In this document: positions 51,335-59,686 of the stretch, piece by piece
How the letters are laid out: every line of letters starts with the position of its first letter
Numbering within the stretch: position 1 is the first letter of the stretch
Origin: Aquabacter sediminis
Lineage (GTDB): Bacteria; Pseudomonadota; Alphaproteobacteria; Rhizobiales; Xanthobacteraceae
Assembly (NCBI RefSeq): GCF_028863665.1
Contig: NZ_JARBFX010000003.1
Coordinates: forward strand, 62,001-126,000
DNA: 64,000 bases
Direction: 5' to 3'
Notes under the pieces: generated by a model
Seen by the model: the letters and a program-made list of their open reading frames with translations, nothing else
What the model was told of the DNA's origin: nothing
Databases searched by the model: none
Translations under genes and position numbers: made by a program

Positions 51335-53413
51335 TCACTCCGCCGCAACCGCAGTCCCGCCGATCCGCAGGGCCGAGCATTCCGCCATGATGGCAGAGGC
51401 GCGGGCGATGGGATTGGTCAGGTAGAAGTCGCGCACGGCAACGCCAAACGCTGCCTTTTCCAATGCACCCTCGGCCCCGGCCAGCGCCGACAGAGCCGCA
51501 GCATCCGCCGGTTCAACCACATCCAACCGAGCCAGGTGCGGCACAGCCGCAATGGCAGCCGCCCGCAGCGCAAACAGCGTGTCGAATGGCAGCGTCTTGT
51601 CGAGCGCCTCGGACAGGGCGCGGACAATGGCCCAGTCCTCGCGCGCATCCCCAGGCGGGAAGGCGGCACGGTTGGCGAACTGCACCCGGCCCTCGGTATT
51701 CACATAAAGGCCCGGCTTTTCCGAATAGGCCGCGCCCGGCAGGATCACGTCTGCCCGATGGGCTCCGCGATCCCCATGCGTGCCCACATAGACCACGAAG
51801 GCGCCCGGAGCGACTTCGATCTCATCGGCACCAAGCAGGAAAAGAACGTCCGCCCCACCGGGAGCTGCGAGGGCGGCCGCGTCCTTGCCCCCTGCCCCCG
51901 GCACGCACCCGACGTCGAGAGCCCCGACGCGGGACGCAGCGGTATGGAGCACAGCGAAACCGTTCCAGCCTTCCTTGATGGCCCCAAGGCTTGCGGCGAC
52001 CTTGGCTGCCAGCGCCAGGACGGCAGCACCATCGGGTCGCGCAAGGGCGGCTTGGCCGACGATGACGATGGGACGCTCCGCGCCGCGCAGCACCTCGCCA
52101 AAGGCGGAGGTCCCGGCCAGATCCGCCAGGCTGTCGGGGCCGGCGCCGAGATAGTCATAGGGATAGGTCAGGTCGACTTGCGTCCCCACCAGCCCCACCT
52201 TTAGGCCCCCTGCCCGCCAGCGCTTGCGAATGCGGGCATTGATCACCGGGGCCTCGTGGCGCGGATCGGTACCCACCAGGAGGATGGCATCCGCCTCCTC
52301 AATGCCGGCAATGGTCGGATTGAACACATAGCTGGCGCGGCCGAGCGACGGGTCGAGGGCTGCGCCATCCTGCCGGCAGTCGATGCTGGCCGAGCCCAGC
52401 TTCTCCACCAGCATCTTGAGCGCGAAGGCCTCTTCCACCGTGGCGAGATCCCCGATGATGGCGCCGATACGGTCTCCCTTCGTCCCCTTCACCTTGGTGG
52501 CGATGGCATCGAAGGCCTGGCTCCAGCTGGCGGGAACCAGCCGGCCGCCCTGGCGCACATAGGGCCGGTCCAGGCGCTGGGTCTTCAGGCCGTCCCACAC
52601 ATACCGGGTCTTGTCGGAGATCCACTCCTCGTTCACGCCCTCATGGGTGCGCGGGAGAATGCGCATGACCTCGCGGCCACGCGTGTCGATGCGAATGTTG
52701 GAGCCGGCGGCGTCCATCACGTCGATGGACTCGGTCTTCACCATTTCCCAGGGACGGGCATGGAAGGCCTGTGGCTTATGGGTGAGCGCACCCACCGGGC
52801 AGAGGTCTGCCACATTGCCCTGCATCTCCGAGCGCATGGCGTGCTCGAGATAGGTGGTGATCTCCATGTCCTCGCCGCGCCCGATGGCGCCGAGATCCGC
52901 GACGCCAGCCACTTCCGTGGTGAAGCGGACGCAGCGGGTGCAATGGATGCACCGGTTCATGGAGGTCCGTACCAGCGGGCCGATATACTTGTCCTCAACC
53001 GCGCGCTTGTTCTCCGCGAAGCGCGACGAATCCACGCCATAAGCCATGGCCTGGTCCTGCAGGTCGCACTCGCCGCCCTGGTCGCAGATGGGGCAGTCGA
53101 GGGGGTGATTGATGAGCAGGAACTCCATCACCCCTTCGCGCGCCTTCTTCACCATGGGGCTCTTGGTGAGCACCACGGGCGGCTCACCGTTCGGGCCGGG
53201 GCGCAGGTCCTTCACCGCCATGGCGCAGGAGGCGGTGGGCTTGGGCGGGCCCCCCTTCACCTCGACCAGGCACATGCGGCAATTGCCGGCGATGGACAGC
53301 CGTTCATGGAAGCAGAAGCGCGGAATCTCGACCCCAGCCGCCTCGCACGCCTGGAGCAGCGTGAACTCGGCCGGGACGTCAACCTCTGTGCCGTCGACGA
53401 CGATCTTCGCCAT
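51335..53413 (-). CDS. nuoG: NADH-quinone oxidoreductase subunit G
   Basis: A 692-residue subunit carrying the N1b, N5 and N4 iron-sulfur clusters. The N-terminal 2Fe-2S ligands are in [20 protein letters not shown], followed by [14 protein letters not shown] and [11 protein letters not shown]. The remaining part is a molybdopterin-oxidoreductase-like fold without cofactor. Its last codons GVAAE-like (VAAE-stop) share a 17-base junction sequence with nuoF. It starts 15 bp after the VOC gene. Confidence 0.96.
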   Translation of the reverse strand: MAKIVVDGTEVDVPAEFTLLQACEAAGVEIPRFCFHERLSIAGNCRMCLVEVKGGPPKPTASCAMAVKDLRPGPNGEPPVVLTKSPMVKKAREGVMEFLLINHPLDCPICDQGGECDLQDQAMAYGVDSSRFAENKRAVEDKYIGPLVRTSMNRCIHCTRCVRFTTEVAGVADLGAIGRGEDMEITTYLEHAMRSEMQGNVADLCPVGALTHKPQAFHARPWEMVKTESIDVMDAAGSNIRIDTRGREVMRILPRTHEGVNEEWISDKTRYVWDGLKTQRLDRPYVRQGGRLVPASWSQAFDAIATKVKGTKGDRIGAIIGDLATVEEAFALKMLVEKLGSASIDCRQDGAALDPSLGRASYVFNPTIAGIEEADAILLVGTDPRHEAPVINARIRKRWRAGGLKVGLVGTQVDLTYPYDYLGAGPDSLADLAGTSAFGEVLRGAERPIVIVGQAALARPDGAAVLALAAKVAASLGAIKEGWNGFAVLHTAASRVGALDVGCVPGAGGKDAAALAAPGGADVLFLLGADEIEVAPGAFVVYVGTHGDRGAHRADVILPGAAYSEKPGLYVNTEGRVQFANRAAFPPGDAREDWAIVRALSEALDKTLPFDTLFALRAAAIAAVPHLARLDVVEPADAAALSALAGAEGALEKAAFGVAVRDFYLTNPIARASAIMAECSALRIGGTAVAAE

Positions 53414-53428
53414 CTAACTTCCCTCGTC

Positions 53429-53797
53429 TCAGACCGGTCCCGGTCCGGCAACCGGTGCGCCGCAGCGCAACAGGTTTCCGTCCGGGTCCCAGACATAGAA
53501 TTCGCGCATGCCCCATGCGCGGTTTGCCACTTCCGAGATGCGTCCGCCTTCGCGCGCTCCCTCGAAACTGGCGTGCAAGCCGTCCACGTCGTCCACCCAG
53601 AGATAGGCCGACGTGCTCTCTGCGATGCTACGGTCCTGGCACAGCCAGAAATGCAGCTCGATACCGTCCCGTTCGACGATGCCGTAATCCGGCCTCGTCA
53701 TGCGCGCCTCAAATCCGAGGCGGTCCCGATACCAGGCGACCGTGGCGGGGACATCCGCCGAAGCCAGCGTGGGACAGGCCCGCAGAAGGCGCCCCAT
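53429..53797 (-). CDS. VOC-family (bleomycin-resistance-like) protein inside the nuo operon
   Basis: A 122-residue protein with a paired beta-alpha-beta-beta-beta fold. DVPATVAWYRDRLGFEARM and the closing MREFYVWDPDGNLLRCG resemble glyoxalase/bleomycin-resistance proteins, the latter segment carrying family-typical DPDGN. Metal-ligand positions are not fully evident (IELHFWLCQD has one His). It starts 3 bp after the nuoF stop, with GGAG in the nuoF end as ribosome site, and lies 15 bp before nuoG. Base use is like its neighbours. No role in complex I is known to me; detoxification or an unrelated passenger is possible. Confidence 0.85.
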   Translation of the reverse strand: MGRLLRACPTLASADVPATVAWYRDRLGFEARMTRPDYGIVERDGIELHFWLCQDRSIAESTSAYLWVDDVDGLHASFEGAREGGRISEVANRAWGMREFYVWDPDGNLLRCGAPVAGPGPV

Positions 53798-53800
53798 TCT

Positions 53801-55102
53801 TCACTCCGCCGCAACCGGCACCGGGTCCGGGTGCGGATTGGCGGAATACTGGTCGATCCGCTTCTCGATCTCGCCGCGGAAGTTGCGGATGAGACCCTGC
53901 ACGGGCCAAGCCGCCGCATCGCCCAGCGCGCAAATGGTGTGACCTTCGATCTGGCTGGTCACTTCCAGCAGCACGTCGATCTCGCGCTTCTGCGCCCGGC
54001 CTTCGGCCATGCGGCTCAGCACGCGCCACATCCAGCCCGTACCCTCGCGGCACGGCGTGCACTGGCCACAGCTCTCATGCTTGAAGAAGTAGGAGATGCG
54101 GGCGATGGCGCGCACGATGTCGGTGGACTTGTCCATCACCAGGCAACCCGCCGTCCCGAAGGACGACTTGGCGCCACGCAGGCCATCGAAGTCCATGATC
54201 AGGTCTTCGCAGGCCGCCGCCGGCACCAGCGGGCAGGAGGCGCCGCCAGGGATGATGGCGAGCAGGTTGTCCCACCCGCCACGGATGCCGCCGCCATGCT
54301 TCTCCACCAGCTCGCGGAAGGTGATGCCCATGGCATCCTCGACCACGCAAGGGGTGTTCACGTGGCCCATAATGCCGAACAGCTTGGTGCCCACATTGTT
54401 GGGGCGGCCGATGCCGGCGAACCAGGCCGCGCCGCGACGCAGGATTTCCGGCGCCACCGCGATGGATTCCACGTTGTTGACCGTGGTCGGGCAGCCATAA
54501 AGGCCCATATTGGCCGGGAAGGGCGGCTTCAGCCGCGGCATGCCCTTCTTGCCCTCCAGGCTCTCGATCAGCGCCGTCTCTTCGCCGCAGATATAGGCCC
54601 CGGCACCGTGGTGCACATAGAGGTCGAAGGGATAGCCGTGGACATTGTCCTTGCCGATGAGCCGCGCCTCATAGGCCTGGTCGATGGCCGCCTCGAGCCG
54701 CTCGCGCTCACGCACATATTCGCCGCGCACATAGATGTAGGCGGCATGGGCGCCCATGGCGAAGGAGGCGATCAGGCAGCCTTCGATCAGCGTGTGCGGA
54801 TCGTTGCGCATGATCTCCCGGTCCTTGCAGGTGCCGGGCTCGGATTCGTCGGCGTTCACCACCAGGTAGTGGGGGCGCCCGTCTGACTGCTTGGGCATGA
54901 AGGACCACTTCATGCCGGTCGAGAAGCCTGCGCCGCCGCGGCCGCGCAGGCCCGACGCCTTCATCTCGTTGATGATCCAGTCGCGGCCCTTTTCCAGGAT
55001 CGCCTTGGTGCCATCCCAATTGCCGCGCGCCAGGGCGCCCTTCAGGCCGAAGTCGTGATAGCCATAAAGGTTGGTGAAGATCCGGTCCTTATCCTGGAGC
55101 AT
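53801..55102 (-). CDS. nuoF: NADH-quinone oxidoreductase subunit F
   Basis: A 433-residue subunit that binds NADH and FMN and the N3 4Fe-4S cluster. [18 protein letters not shown] is the FMN/NADH loop and [12 protein letters not shown] the cluster ligands. It begins 3 bp after nuoE. The C-terminus ends PVAAE. Confidence 0.97.
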   Translation of the reverse strand: MLQDKDRIFTNLYGYHDFGLKGALARGNWDGTKAILEKGRDWIINEMKASGLRGRGGAGFSTGMKWSFMPKQSDGRPHYLVVNADESEPGTCKDREIMRNDPHTLIEGCLIASFAMGAHAAYIYVRGEYVRERERLEAAIDQAYEARLIGKDNVHGYPFDLYVHHGAGAYICGEETALIESLEGKKGMPRLKPPFPANMGLYGCPTTVNNVESIAVAPEILRRGAAWFAGIGRPNNVGTKLFGIMGHVNTPCVVEDAMGITFRELVEKHGGGIRGGWDNLLAIIPGGASCPLVPAAACEDLIMDFDGLRGAKSSFGTAGCLVMDKSTDIVRAIARISYFFKHESCGQCTPCREGTGWMWRVLSRMAEGRAQKREIDVLLEVTSQIEGHTICALGDAAAWPVQGLIRNFRGEIEKRIDQYSANPHPDPVPVAAE

Positions 55103-55105
55103 CTC

Positions 55106-55990
55106 TCACACCTCCGGGTCGCGCACGCCGGTGCCGGTCTTGAGCGGTTCGCGCTCGGACCCGGTCACCTCGGGGCTGCCCGCCTTCGCGGCATCAGCCA
55201 CCTCTTCCCGCTTCTCGCGGGCATCCTTGCCATCGGCCGCCTTTTCCTGGCTGGCGGAGGCGGCACCCAGCGGATCGACGGGCGTTTCCACCGCAGTGCT
55301 GGGGCGGCCGGCCTGCTGCAGGTCACCGGTCTCGCCGGTGGGGCCGACTGCGCCACCTTGCGAGCCAGACGCGGATGACCCGCGGGTATACAGGCTCGGA
55401 TCCGTCAGGGAGGTCAGGCCCAGCACCGGAGACGATGCCGTCCGACCGATCTGGGAGCCGGTTTTCACCGGGCGACCGGCGCGCAGGTCGTCGAGAAGCT
55501 TCTCGAAGTTTTCCGGCGTCAGGTCCTCGTAATAATCGTAATTGATCTGCGCCATGGGTGCGTTGGCGCAGGCGCCAAGGCATTCCACCTCCAGCCAGGA
55601 CAAAGCGCCGTCCTCGCTCACATGGCGCTCCGGGCCGATCTTGCGGCGGCACACGTCCTTGAGCTCTTCCGAACCGCGCATCATGCAGTGCGTGGTGCCG
55701 CACAATTGCACGAAGTGGCGACCCACCGGCTCAAGGTTGAACATGGTGTAGAAGGTGGCGATCTCCAGCACGCGGATGTGCGCCATCCCGAGGCGATCGG
55801 CCACCGCGCGGATCGCGGGCTCAGGCAACCAGCCACCGGCCTGCTCCTGCGCCTTCCACAGCAGCGGAACGACCGCGCTGGCCTGCCGGCCCTCGGGATA
55901 CTTGGAAATCTGGCGCACGATCCAGGCCTCGTTCTCCGCCGTGAAGGCGAAGCTTTCGGGCTGTTCGGCGGCGAGGCGGCGAACGGACAT
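55106..55990 (-). CDS. nuoE: NADH-quinone oxidoreductase subunit E with long C-terminal extension
   Basis: A 294-residue subunit. The thioredoxin-like core (about residues 1-190) holds the N1a 2Fe-2S ligands in LCGTTHCMMRGSEEL and ECLGACANAPMAQINYDYYE. The last roughly 100 residues are low-complexity, rich in Ala, Gly, Ser, Thr and Glu, probably disordered; such tails occur in other rhizobial NuoE. The ATG at 55990 overlaps the stop of the exported 119-aa gene (ATGA). Confidence 0.95.
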   Translation of the reverse strand: MSVRRLAAEQPESFAFTAENEAWIVRQISKYPEGRQASAVVPLLWKAQEQAGGWLPEPAIRAVADRLGMAHIRVLEIATFYTMFNLEPVGRHFVQLCGTTHCMMRGSEELKDVCRRKIGPERHVSEDGALSWLEVECLGACANAPMAQINYDYYEDLTPENFEKLLDDLRAGRPVKTGSQIGRTASSPVLGLTSLTDPSLYTRGSSASGSQGGAVGPTGETGDLQQAGRPSTAVETPVDPLGAASASQEKAADGKDAREKREEVADAAKAGSPEVTGSEREPLKTGTGVRDPEV

Positions 55991-56349
55991 CAGCGGGTTC
56001 CCGAGCCGGCAATGCGACAATCATTATAGGCACCACCCACGTGGGCGATGCCGCAATAGGCGTAGACGCCATCCTTGTAGAGCTTGATGGCGTAGCCGTC
56101 CGTATGGGCGAAGCTGCCCCGCGTGCCCGGCACTCCAGACGCGGGGATGACGGCCGCATCCACCGGCTGCCAGCCGCCCGTGAGGAGGCTGTACATGGTG
56201 ATGCGTTCCACCACGACGGCCTTCGGCGGCTCGGCGGGGGTGTCGACCGGGACCACCACGTCGATGGTCGAGCGGCCCGCCGGATCGGCCGCATGCGCGA
56301 CGCCGCAGGCAAGCGACACTAGAACGGCGCTGGCGAGAAGAGCTTTCAC
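55990..56349 (-). CDS. Exported 119-residue protein coupled to nuoD and nuoE
   Basis: A GTG-started gene whose first codon overlaps the nuoD stop (GTGA) and whose stop overlaps the nuoE start (ATGA), so it is translated as part of the complex I block. Residues 1-20 are a clear signal peptide ending GVAHA. The mature protein of about 99 residues has two cysteines (Cys99 and Cys111, around [14 protein letters not shown]) that could form a disulfide in the periplasm. I do not recognise a family and it is not a standard Nuo subunit. The tight overlaps argue that it is a real gene and old in this operon. Confidence 0.8.
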   Translation of the reverse strand: MKALLASAVLVSLACGVAHAADPAGRSTIDVVVPVDTPAEPPKAVVVERITMYSLLTGGWQPVDAAVIPASGVPGTRGSFAHTDGYAIKLYKDGVYAYCGIAHVGGAYNDCRIAGSGTR

Positions 56350-57554
56350 CGATCCACCTCCCCGAACACGATGTCGAGGGAGCCCAGCACCGCCGAAACG
56401 TCGGCGAGCATGTGCCCGCGACACAGGAAGTCCATGGCCTGGAGATGGGCGAAGCCCGGAGCGCGGATCTTGCAGCGGTACGGCTTGTTGGTGCCGTCAG
56501 CCACAAGATAGACGCCGAACTCACCCTTCGGTGCTTCAACGGCCGCGTACACATCCCCTTCGGGAACGTGGAAGCCTTCCGTGTATAGCTTGAAGTGGTG
56601 AATGAGGGCTTCCATCGAGCGCTTCATCTCACCGCGCTTGGGCGGGGAAATCTTGTGGTCGGTCGTGGAGACCGGGCCGGACTCCTTCAACAGCCGCGCC
56701 ACGCACTGCTGCATGATCTTGGTGGACTGCCGCATCTCTTCCATGCGGACCACATAGCGATCGTAGCAGTCGCCGTGCTTGCCAATGGGGATGTCGAAGT
56801 CCAGCTCGGAATAGCACTCATAGGGCTGCGCACGACGCAGGTCCCAGGCGGCGCCGGAGCCGCGCACCATGACGCCGGAGAAGCCCCAGGACAGCGCATC
56901 CTCCAGGCTCACCACGCCGATGTCGACGGTGCGCTGCTTGAAGATGCGGTTGCCGGTGACGAGGGCGTCCAGGTCATCCAGCAGGCCATAAAAGCTCTCG
57001 CAGAACGTGCCGATGTCCTGCACCAGTTCGGTCGGCAGATCCTGATGCACGCCGCCCGGCCGGAAATAGGCCGCATGCATGCGGCTTCCCGACGCGCGCT
57101 CGTAGAACATCATCAGCTTCTCGCGCGCCTCGAAGCCCCACAGCGGCGGGGTGAGCGCGCCCACGTCCATCGCGAACGTCGTGACGTTGAGCAGATGAGA
57201 CAGCAGGCGTCCGATCTCGGAATACAGCACGCGGATCAGCTGGCCCCGCTTGGGCACTTCGATGCCCAGGAGCTTCTCCACCGCCAGGCAGTAGGCGTGC
57301 TCCTGGTTCATGGGCGCGCAATAGTCGAGCCGGTCGAAATAGGGCACCGCCTGGAGATAGGTCTTGGCCTCGATCAGCTTCTCGGTGCCGCGATGCAGCA
57401 GCCCGATATGGGGATCGACGCGCTCCACCAACTCGCCGTCCAGCTCCAGCACAAGGCGCAGCACGCCATGGGCCGCCGGATGCTGCGGGCCGAAATTGAT
57501 CTGGAAGTTGCGGACCGGAGCGTCGGGCCGGGGGCTGTCAAGAGTATGGGCCAT
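56346..57554 (-). CDS. nuoD: NADH-quinone oxidoreductase subunit D
   Basis: A 402-residue 49-kDa-type subunit, related to hydrogenase large subunits, that forms the quinone site with Nuo[21 protein letters not shown] carries the conserved His pair and [16 protein letters not shown] is another signature. It is a separate gene from nuoC (11 bp apart), as in most alphaproteobacteria. Confidence 0.97.
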   Translation of the reverse strand: MAHTLDSPRPDAPVRNFQINFGPQHPAAHGVLRLVLELDGELVERVDPHIGLLHRGTEKLIEAKTYLQAVPYFDRLDYCAPMNQEHAYCLAVEKLLGIEVPKRGQLIRVLYSEIGRLLSHLLNVTTFAMDVGALTPPLWGFEAREKLMMFYERASGSRMHAAYFRPGGVHQDLPTELVQDIGTFCESFYGLLDDLDALVTGNRIFKQRTVDIGVVSLEDALSWGFSGVMVRGSGAAWDLRRAQPYECYSELDFDIPIGKHGDCYDRYVVRMEEMRQSTKIMQQCVARLLKESGPVSTTDHKISPPKRGEMKRSMEALIHHFKLYTEGFHVPEGDVYAAVEAPKGEFGVYLVADGTNKPYRCKIRAPGFAHLQAMDFLCRGHMLADVSAVLGSLDIVFGEVDR

Positions 57555-57565
57555 GGGTCGCTCCT

Positions 57566-58192
57566 TCAGCCGGCCTTCGGGGCGCCGGGCTGGCCCGAAG
57601 CCTTTTCGTCGCCGGGAAGCACGTAGTCCGTTCCTTCCCAGGGTGAAAGGAAGTCGAACTTCCGGAACTCCTGCATCAGCCGCACCGGCTCGTAAACCAC
57701 GCGCTTGGCCTCGTCGTCATAGCGCACTTCCACATAGCCCGTGAGCGGGAAGTCCTTGCGCAGGGGATGGCCGTCGAAGCCGTAGTCGGTCAGCAGGCGC
57801 CGCAGCTCGGGATGGCCGGTGAACAGGATGCCATACATGTCGTAGGCCTCCCGCTCGAACCAGTTCGCGCCGGGATAGACGCCGCAGATGGACGGCACGG
57901 TGCTGTCCTCGTCGGTGGCCACCTTCAGGCGGATGCGCAGGTTCTGCTTCAGGGACAGCAGGTGATAGACCACATCGAAACGCTGCGGGCGGGCGGGATA
58001 GTCCACCCCGCACACGTCCACGATGCAGGCGAACAGGCAGCTGGGATCGTCGCGCAGGAAGGTCGCGACCTTGACGATCTGCTCCCGGTCCACCTCAAGC
58101 GTCAGCTCGCCATAGGCGATGTGCGAGGCGAGAACGGCTCCGCCCAGCGCACCGGAAATATGGACCGCAAGGTCCTTCAGGGTCTCGTCCAT
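57566..58192 (-). CDS. nuoC: NADH-quinone oxidoreductase subunit C
   Basis: A 208-residue 30-kDa-type subunit. The block [20 protein letters not shown] followed by [20 protein letters not shown] is diagnostic. The start at 58192 ([12 protein letters not shown]) is used; the open frame extends 10 codons upstream. Confidence 0.96.
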   Translation of the reverse strand: MDETLKDLAVHISGALGGAVLASHIAYGELTLEVDREQIVKVATFLRDDPSCLFACIVDVCGVDYPARPQRFDVVYHLLSLKQNLRIRLKVATDEDSTVPSICGVYPGANWFEREAYDMYGILFTGHPELRRLLTDYGFDGHPLRKDFPLTGYVEVRYDDEAKRVVYEPVRLMQEFRKFDFLSPWEGTDYVLPGDEKASGQPGAPKAG

Positions 58193-58249
58193 CTGCGTCT
58201 TCCCCGAGCAGAGCGGAGCCAAGGCGCCGCCCGCGGTCTCAAGCGGCGA

Positions 58250-58834
58250 TCAGCGTTCGATGGTGCCGATGCGGCGGATCTTTTTCTGCAGCAGGAGCAC
58301 ACCGTAGAGCAGCGCCTCGGCGCTGGGCGGGCAGCCCGGCACATAAATGTCCACCGGCACGACACGGTCGCAACCGCGCACAACGGAATAGGAATAATGG
58401 TAGTAGCCGCCGCCATTGGCGCAGCTGCCCATGGAGATGACGTAGCGCGGCTCGGGCATCTGGTCGTAGACCTTGCGGAGCGCAGGCGCCATCTTGTTGG
58501 TCAGCGTGCCGGCGACGATCATCACGTCCGACTGGCGCGGCGAGGCGCGGGGCGCGAAGCCAAAGCGCTCCACGTCATAGCGCGGCATGGACACTTGCAT
58601 CATCTCGACCGCGCAGCAGGCGAGACCGAACGTCATCCACATGAGCGAGCCCGTGCGCGCCCAGGTGATGAGGTTGTCCGCGGTGGTGATGAGGAAGCCC
58701 TTGTCCGCGAGTTCAGAATTGATCTCGCGGAAGAAGGGGTCGTCCGCACCCACGGGGCGTCCGGTCGAAGGATCGATGATGCCCTTCGGCGCAGGGGCGA
58801 CCAGTGGCTTGGAATCGGCAGGGGTCAATCCCAT
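58250..58834 (-). CDS. nuoB: NADH-quinone oxidoreductase subunit B
   Basis: A 194-residue subunit holding cluster N2, the last in the chain. Cys ligands lie in [13 protein letters not shown] (adjacent Cys pair), [17 protein letters not shown] and [14 protein letters not shown]. The start at 58834 ([10 protein letters not shown]) overlaps the nuoA end by 10 bp; an ATG seven codons upstream is also in frame. Confidence 0.96.
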   Translation of the reverse strand: MGLTPADSKPLVAPAPKGIIDPSTGRPVGADDPFFREINSELADKGFLITTADNLITWARTGSLMWMTFGLACCAVEMMQVSMPRYDVERFGFAPRASPRQSDVMIVAGTLTNKMAPALRKVYDQMPEPRYVISMGSCANGGGYYHYSYSVVRGCDRVVPVDIYVPGCPPSAEALLYGVLLLQKKIRRIGTIER

Positions 58835-59190
58835 TCGAGCGCTCCCTTGCGCCACTCATAAATGAACCCGACGGTCAGCACGCCGAGGAACAGCATCATC
58901 GACCAGAAGCCGAGGTCGCCGAGACCACCGAAGGTGATGGCCCACGGAAACAGGAAGGCCACTTCCAGGTCGAAGATGATGAAGAGAATCGCCACCAGGT
59001 AGAACCGGGCGTCGAACGTCATGCGCGCATCGTCGAACGCATTGAAGCCGCACTCGTAAGCGGAGAGCTTTTCGGGGTCCGGGTTGCGATAGGCGACGAG
59101 AAAGGGCGCCACCAGAAGGGCGAGCCCGATGACGAGCGACACCCCGATGAAAATGACCACCGGAAGGTAGTCCTGGAGCAAGTGTTCCAT
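58825..59190 (-). CDS. nuoA: NADH-quinone oxidoreductase subunit A
   Basis: A 121-residue three-helix subunit at the arm junction. The loop after helix 1 has [20 protein letters not shown] and helix 2 [16 protein letters not shown], both conserved. First gene of the nuo operon; the start at 59190 is set by homology since the open frame runs far upstream. Confidence 0.96.
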   Translation of the reverse strand: MEHLLQDYLPVVIFIGVSLVIGLALLVAPFLVAYRNPDPEKLSAYECGFNAFDDARMTFDARFYLVAILFIIFDLEVAFLFPWAITFGGLGDLGFWSMMLFLGVLTVGFIYEWRKGALEWD

Positions 59191-59614
59191 TGTCCGCACC
59201 TCGGGGCGCATGGGCGATCCGCCTGAAGCGTTACCGCGCCGGCCTCGGTTGGAGGAATTCGAAACGGGTGAGCGAGGCTTATCGCAGCGCCAGATGGGAG
59301 GCAAGAGCAAGCTGCGGAATACCTTTGGGGCATCCGCTGCTGCATCGCGATAAATCCTGCGTCGGCGCGTCTTTGCAGCGACATTGGCCACAAACGCGCG
59401 AGGCGCGGCCGGGATGGCTGTCGACTGACGGACCCACTGCGCGCTGCAATGCACGCAGATTGCCTTGGCCAGCATGTGCAGCCGCACACCCGCTTCCGTG
59501 CCTGGAATGGACCAGTGTTTTGGGGCGGAAGAAAGACAGCTCAGCCTTGGGACTTCGGGGGGCACGGTTGGCAACCGCGACCTTCCTGAGCGATTCTCTT
59601 CCCTAGGCCGCACT
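59191..59614 (-). promoter_or_regulatory. nuo operon upstream region
   Basis: About 420 bp before nuoA with no supported gene. It must hold the promoter of the nuo operon. A weak candidate on the minus strand is CTTGCC-16 bases-GATAAG near 59278-59305, similar to the rpsB promoter; it is not strong enough to call alone. No operator or terminator was recognised. Confidence 0.35.
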
Positions 59615-59674
59615 TGCCGCCGACGAACCTGCCGCCGCCGAACCCGACGGCGCCGAACCCGATGGCGCCGCCGC
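59615..59674. repeat. Four imperfect 15-bp tandem repeats just after cckA
   Basis: Four 15-bp units (59615, 59630, 59645, 59660) share the pattern nnnnnCGCCGAACCn with substitutions. They start 12 bp beyond the cckA stop on the minus strand. The period is a multiple of three and the tract is in frame with cckA, where it would encode a Ser/Gly/Ala/Pro repeat. Confidence 0.7.
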
Positions 59675-59686
59675 CTGCCGGCAACA

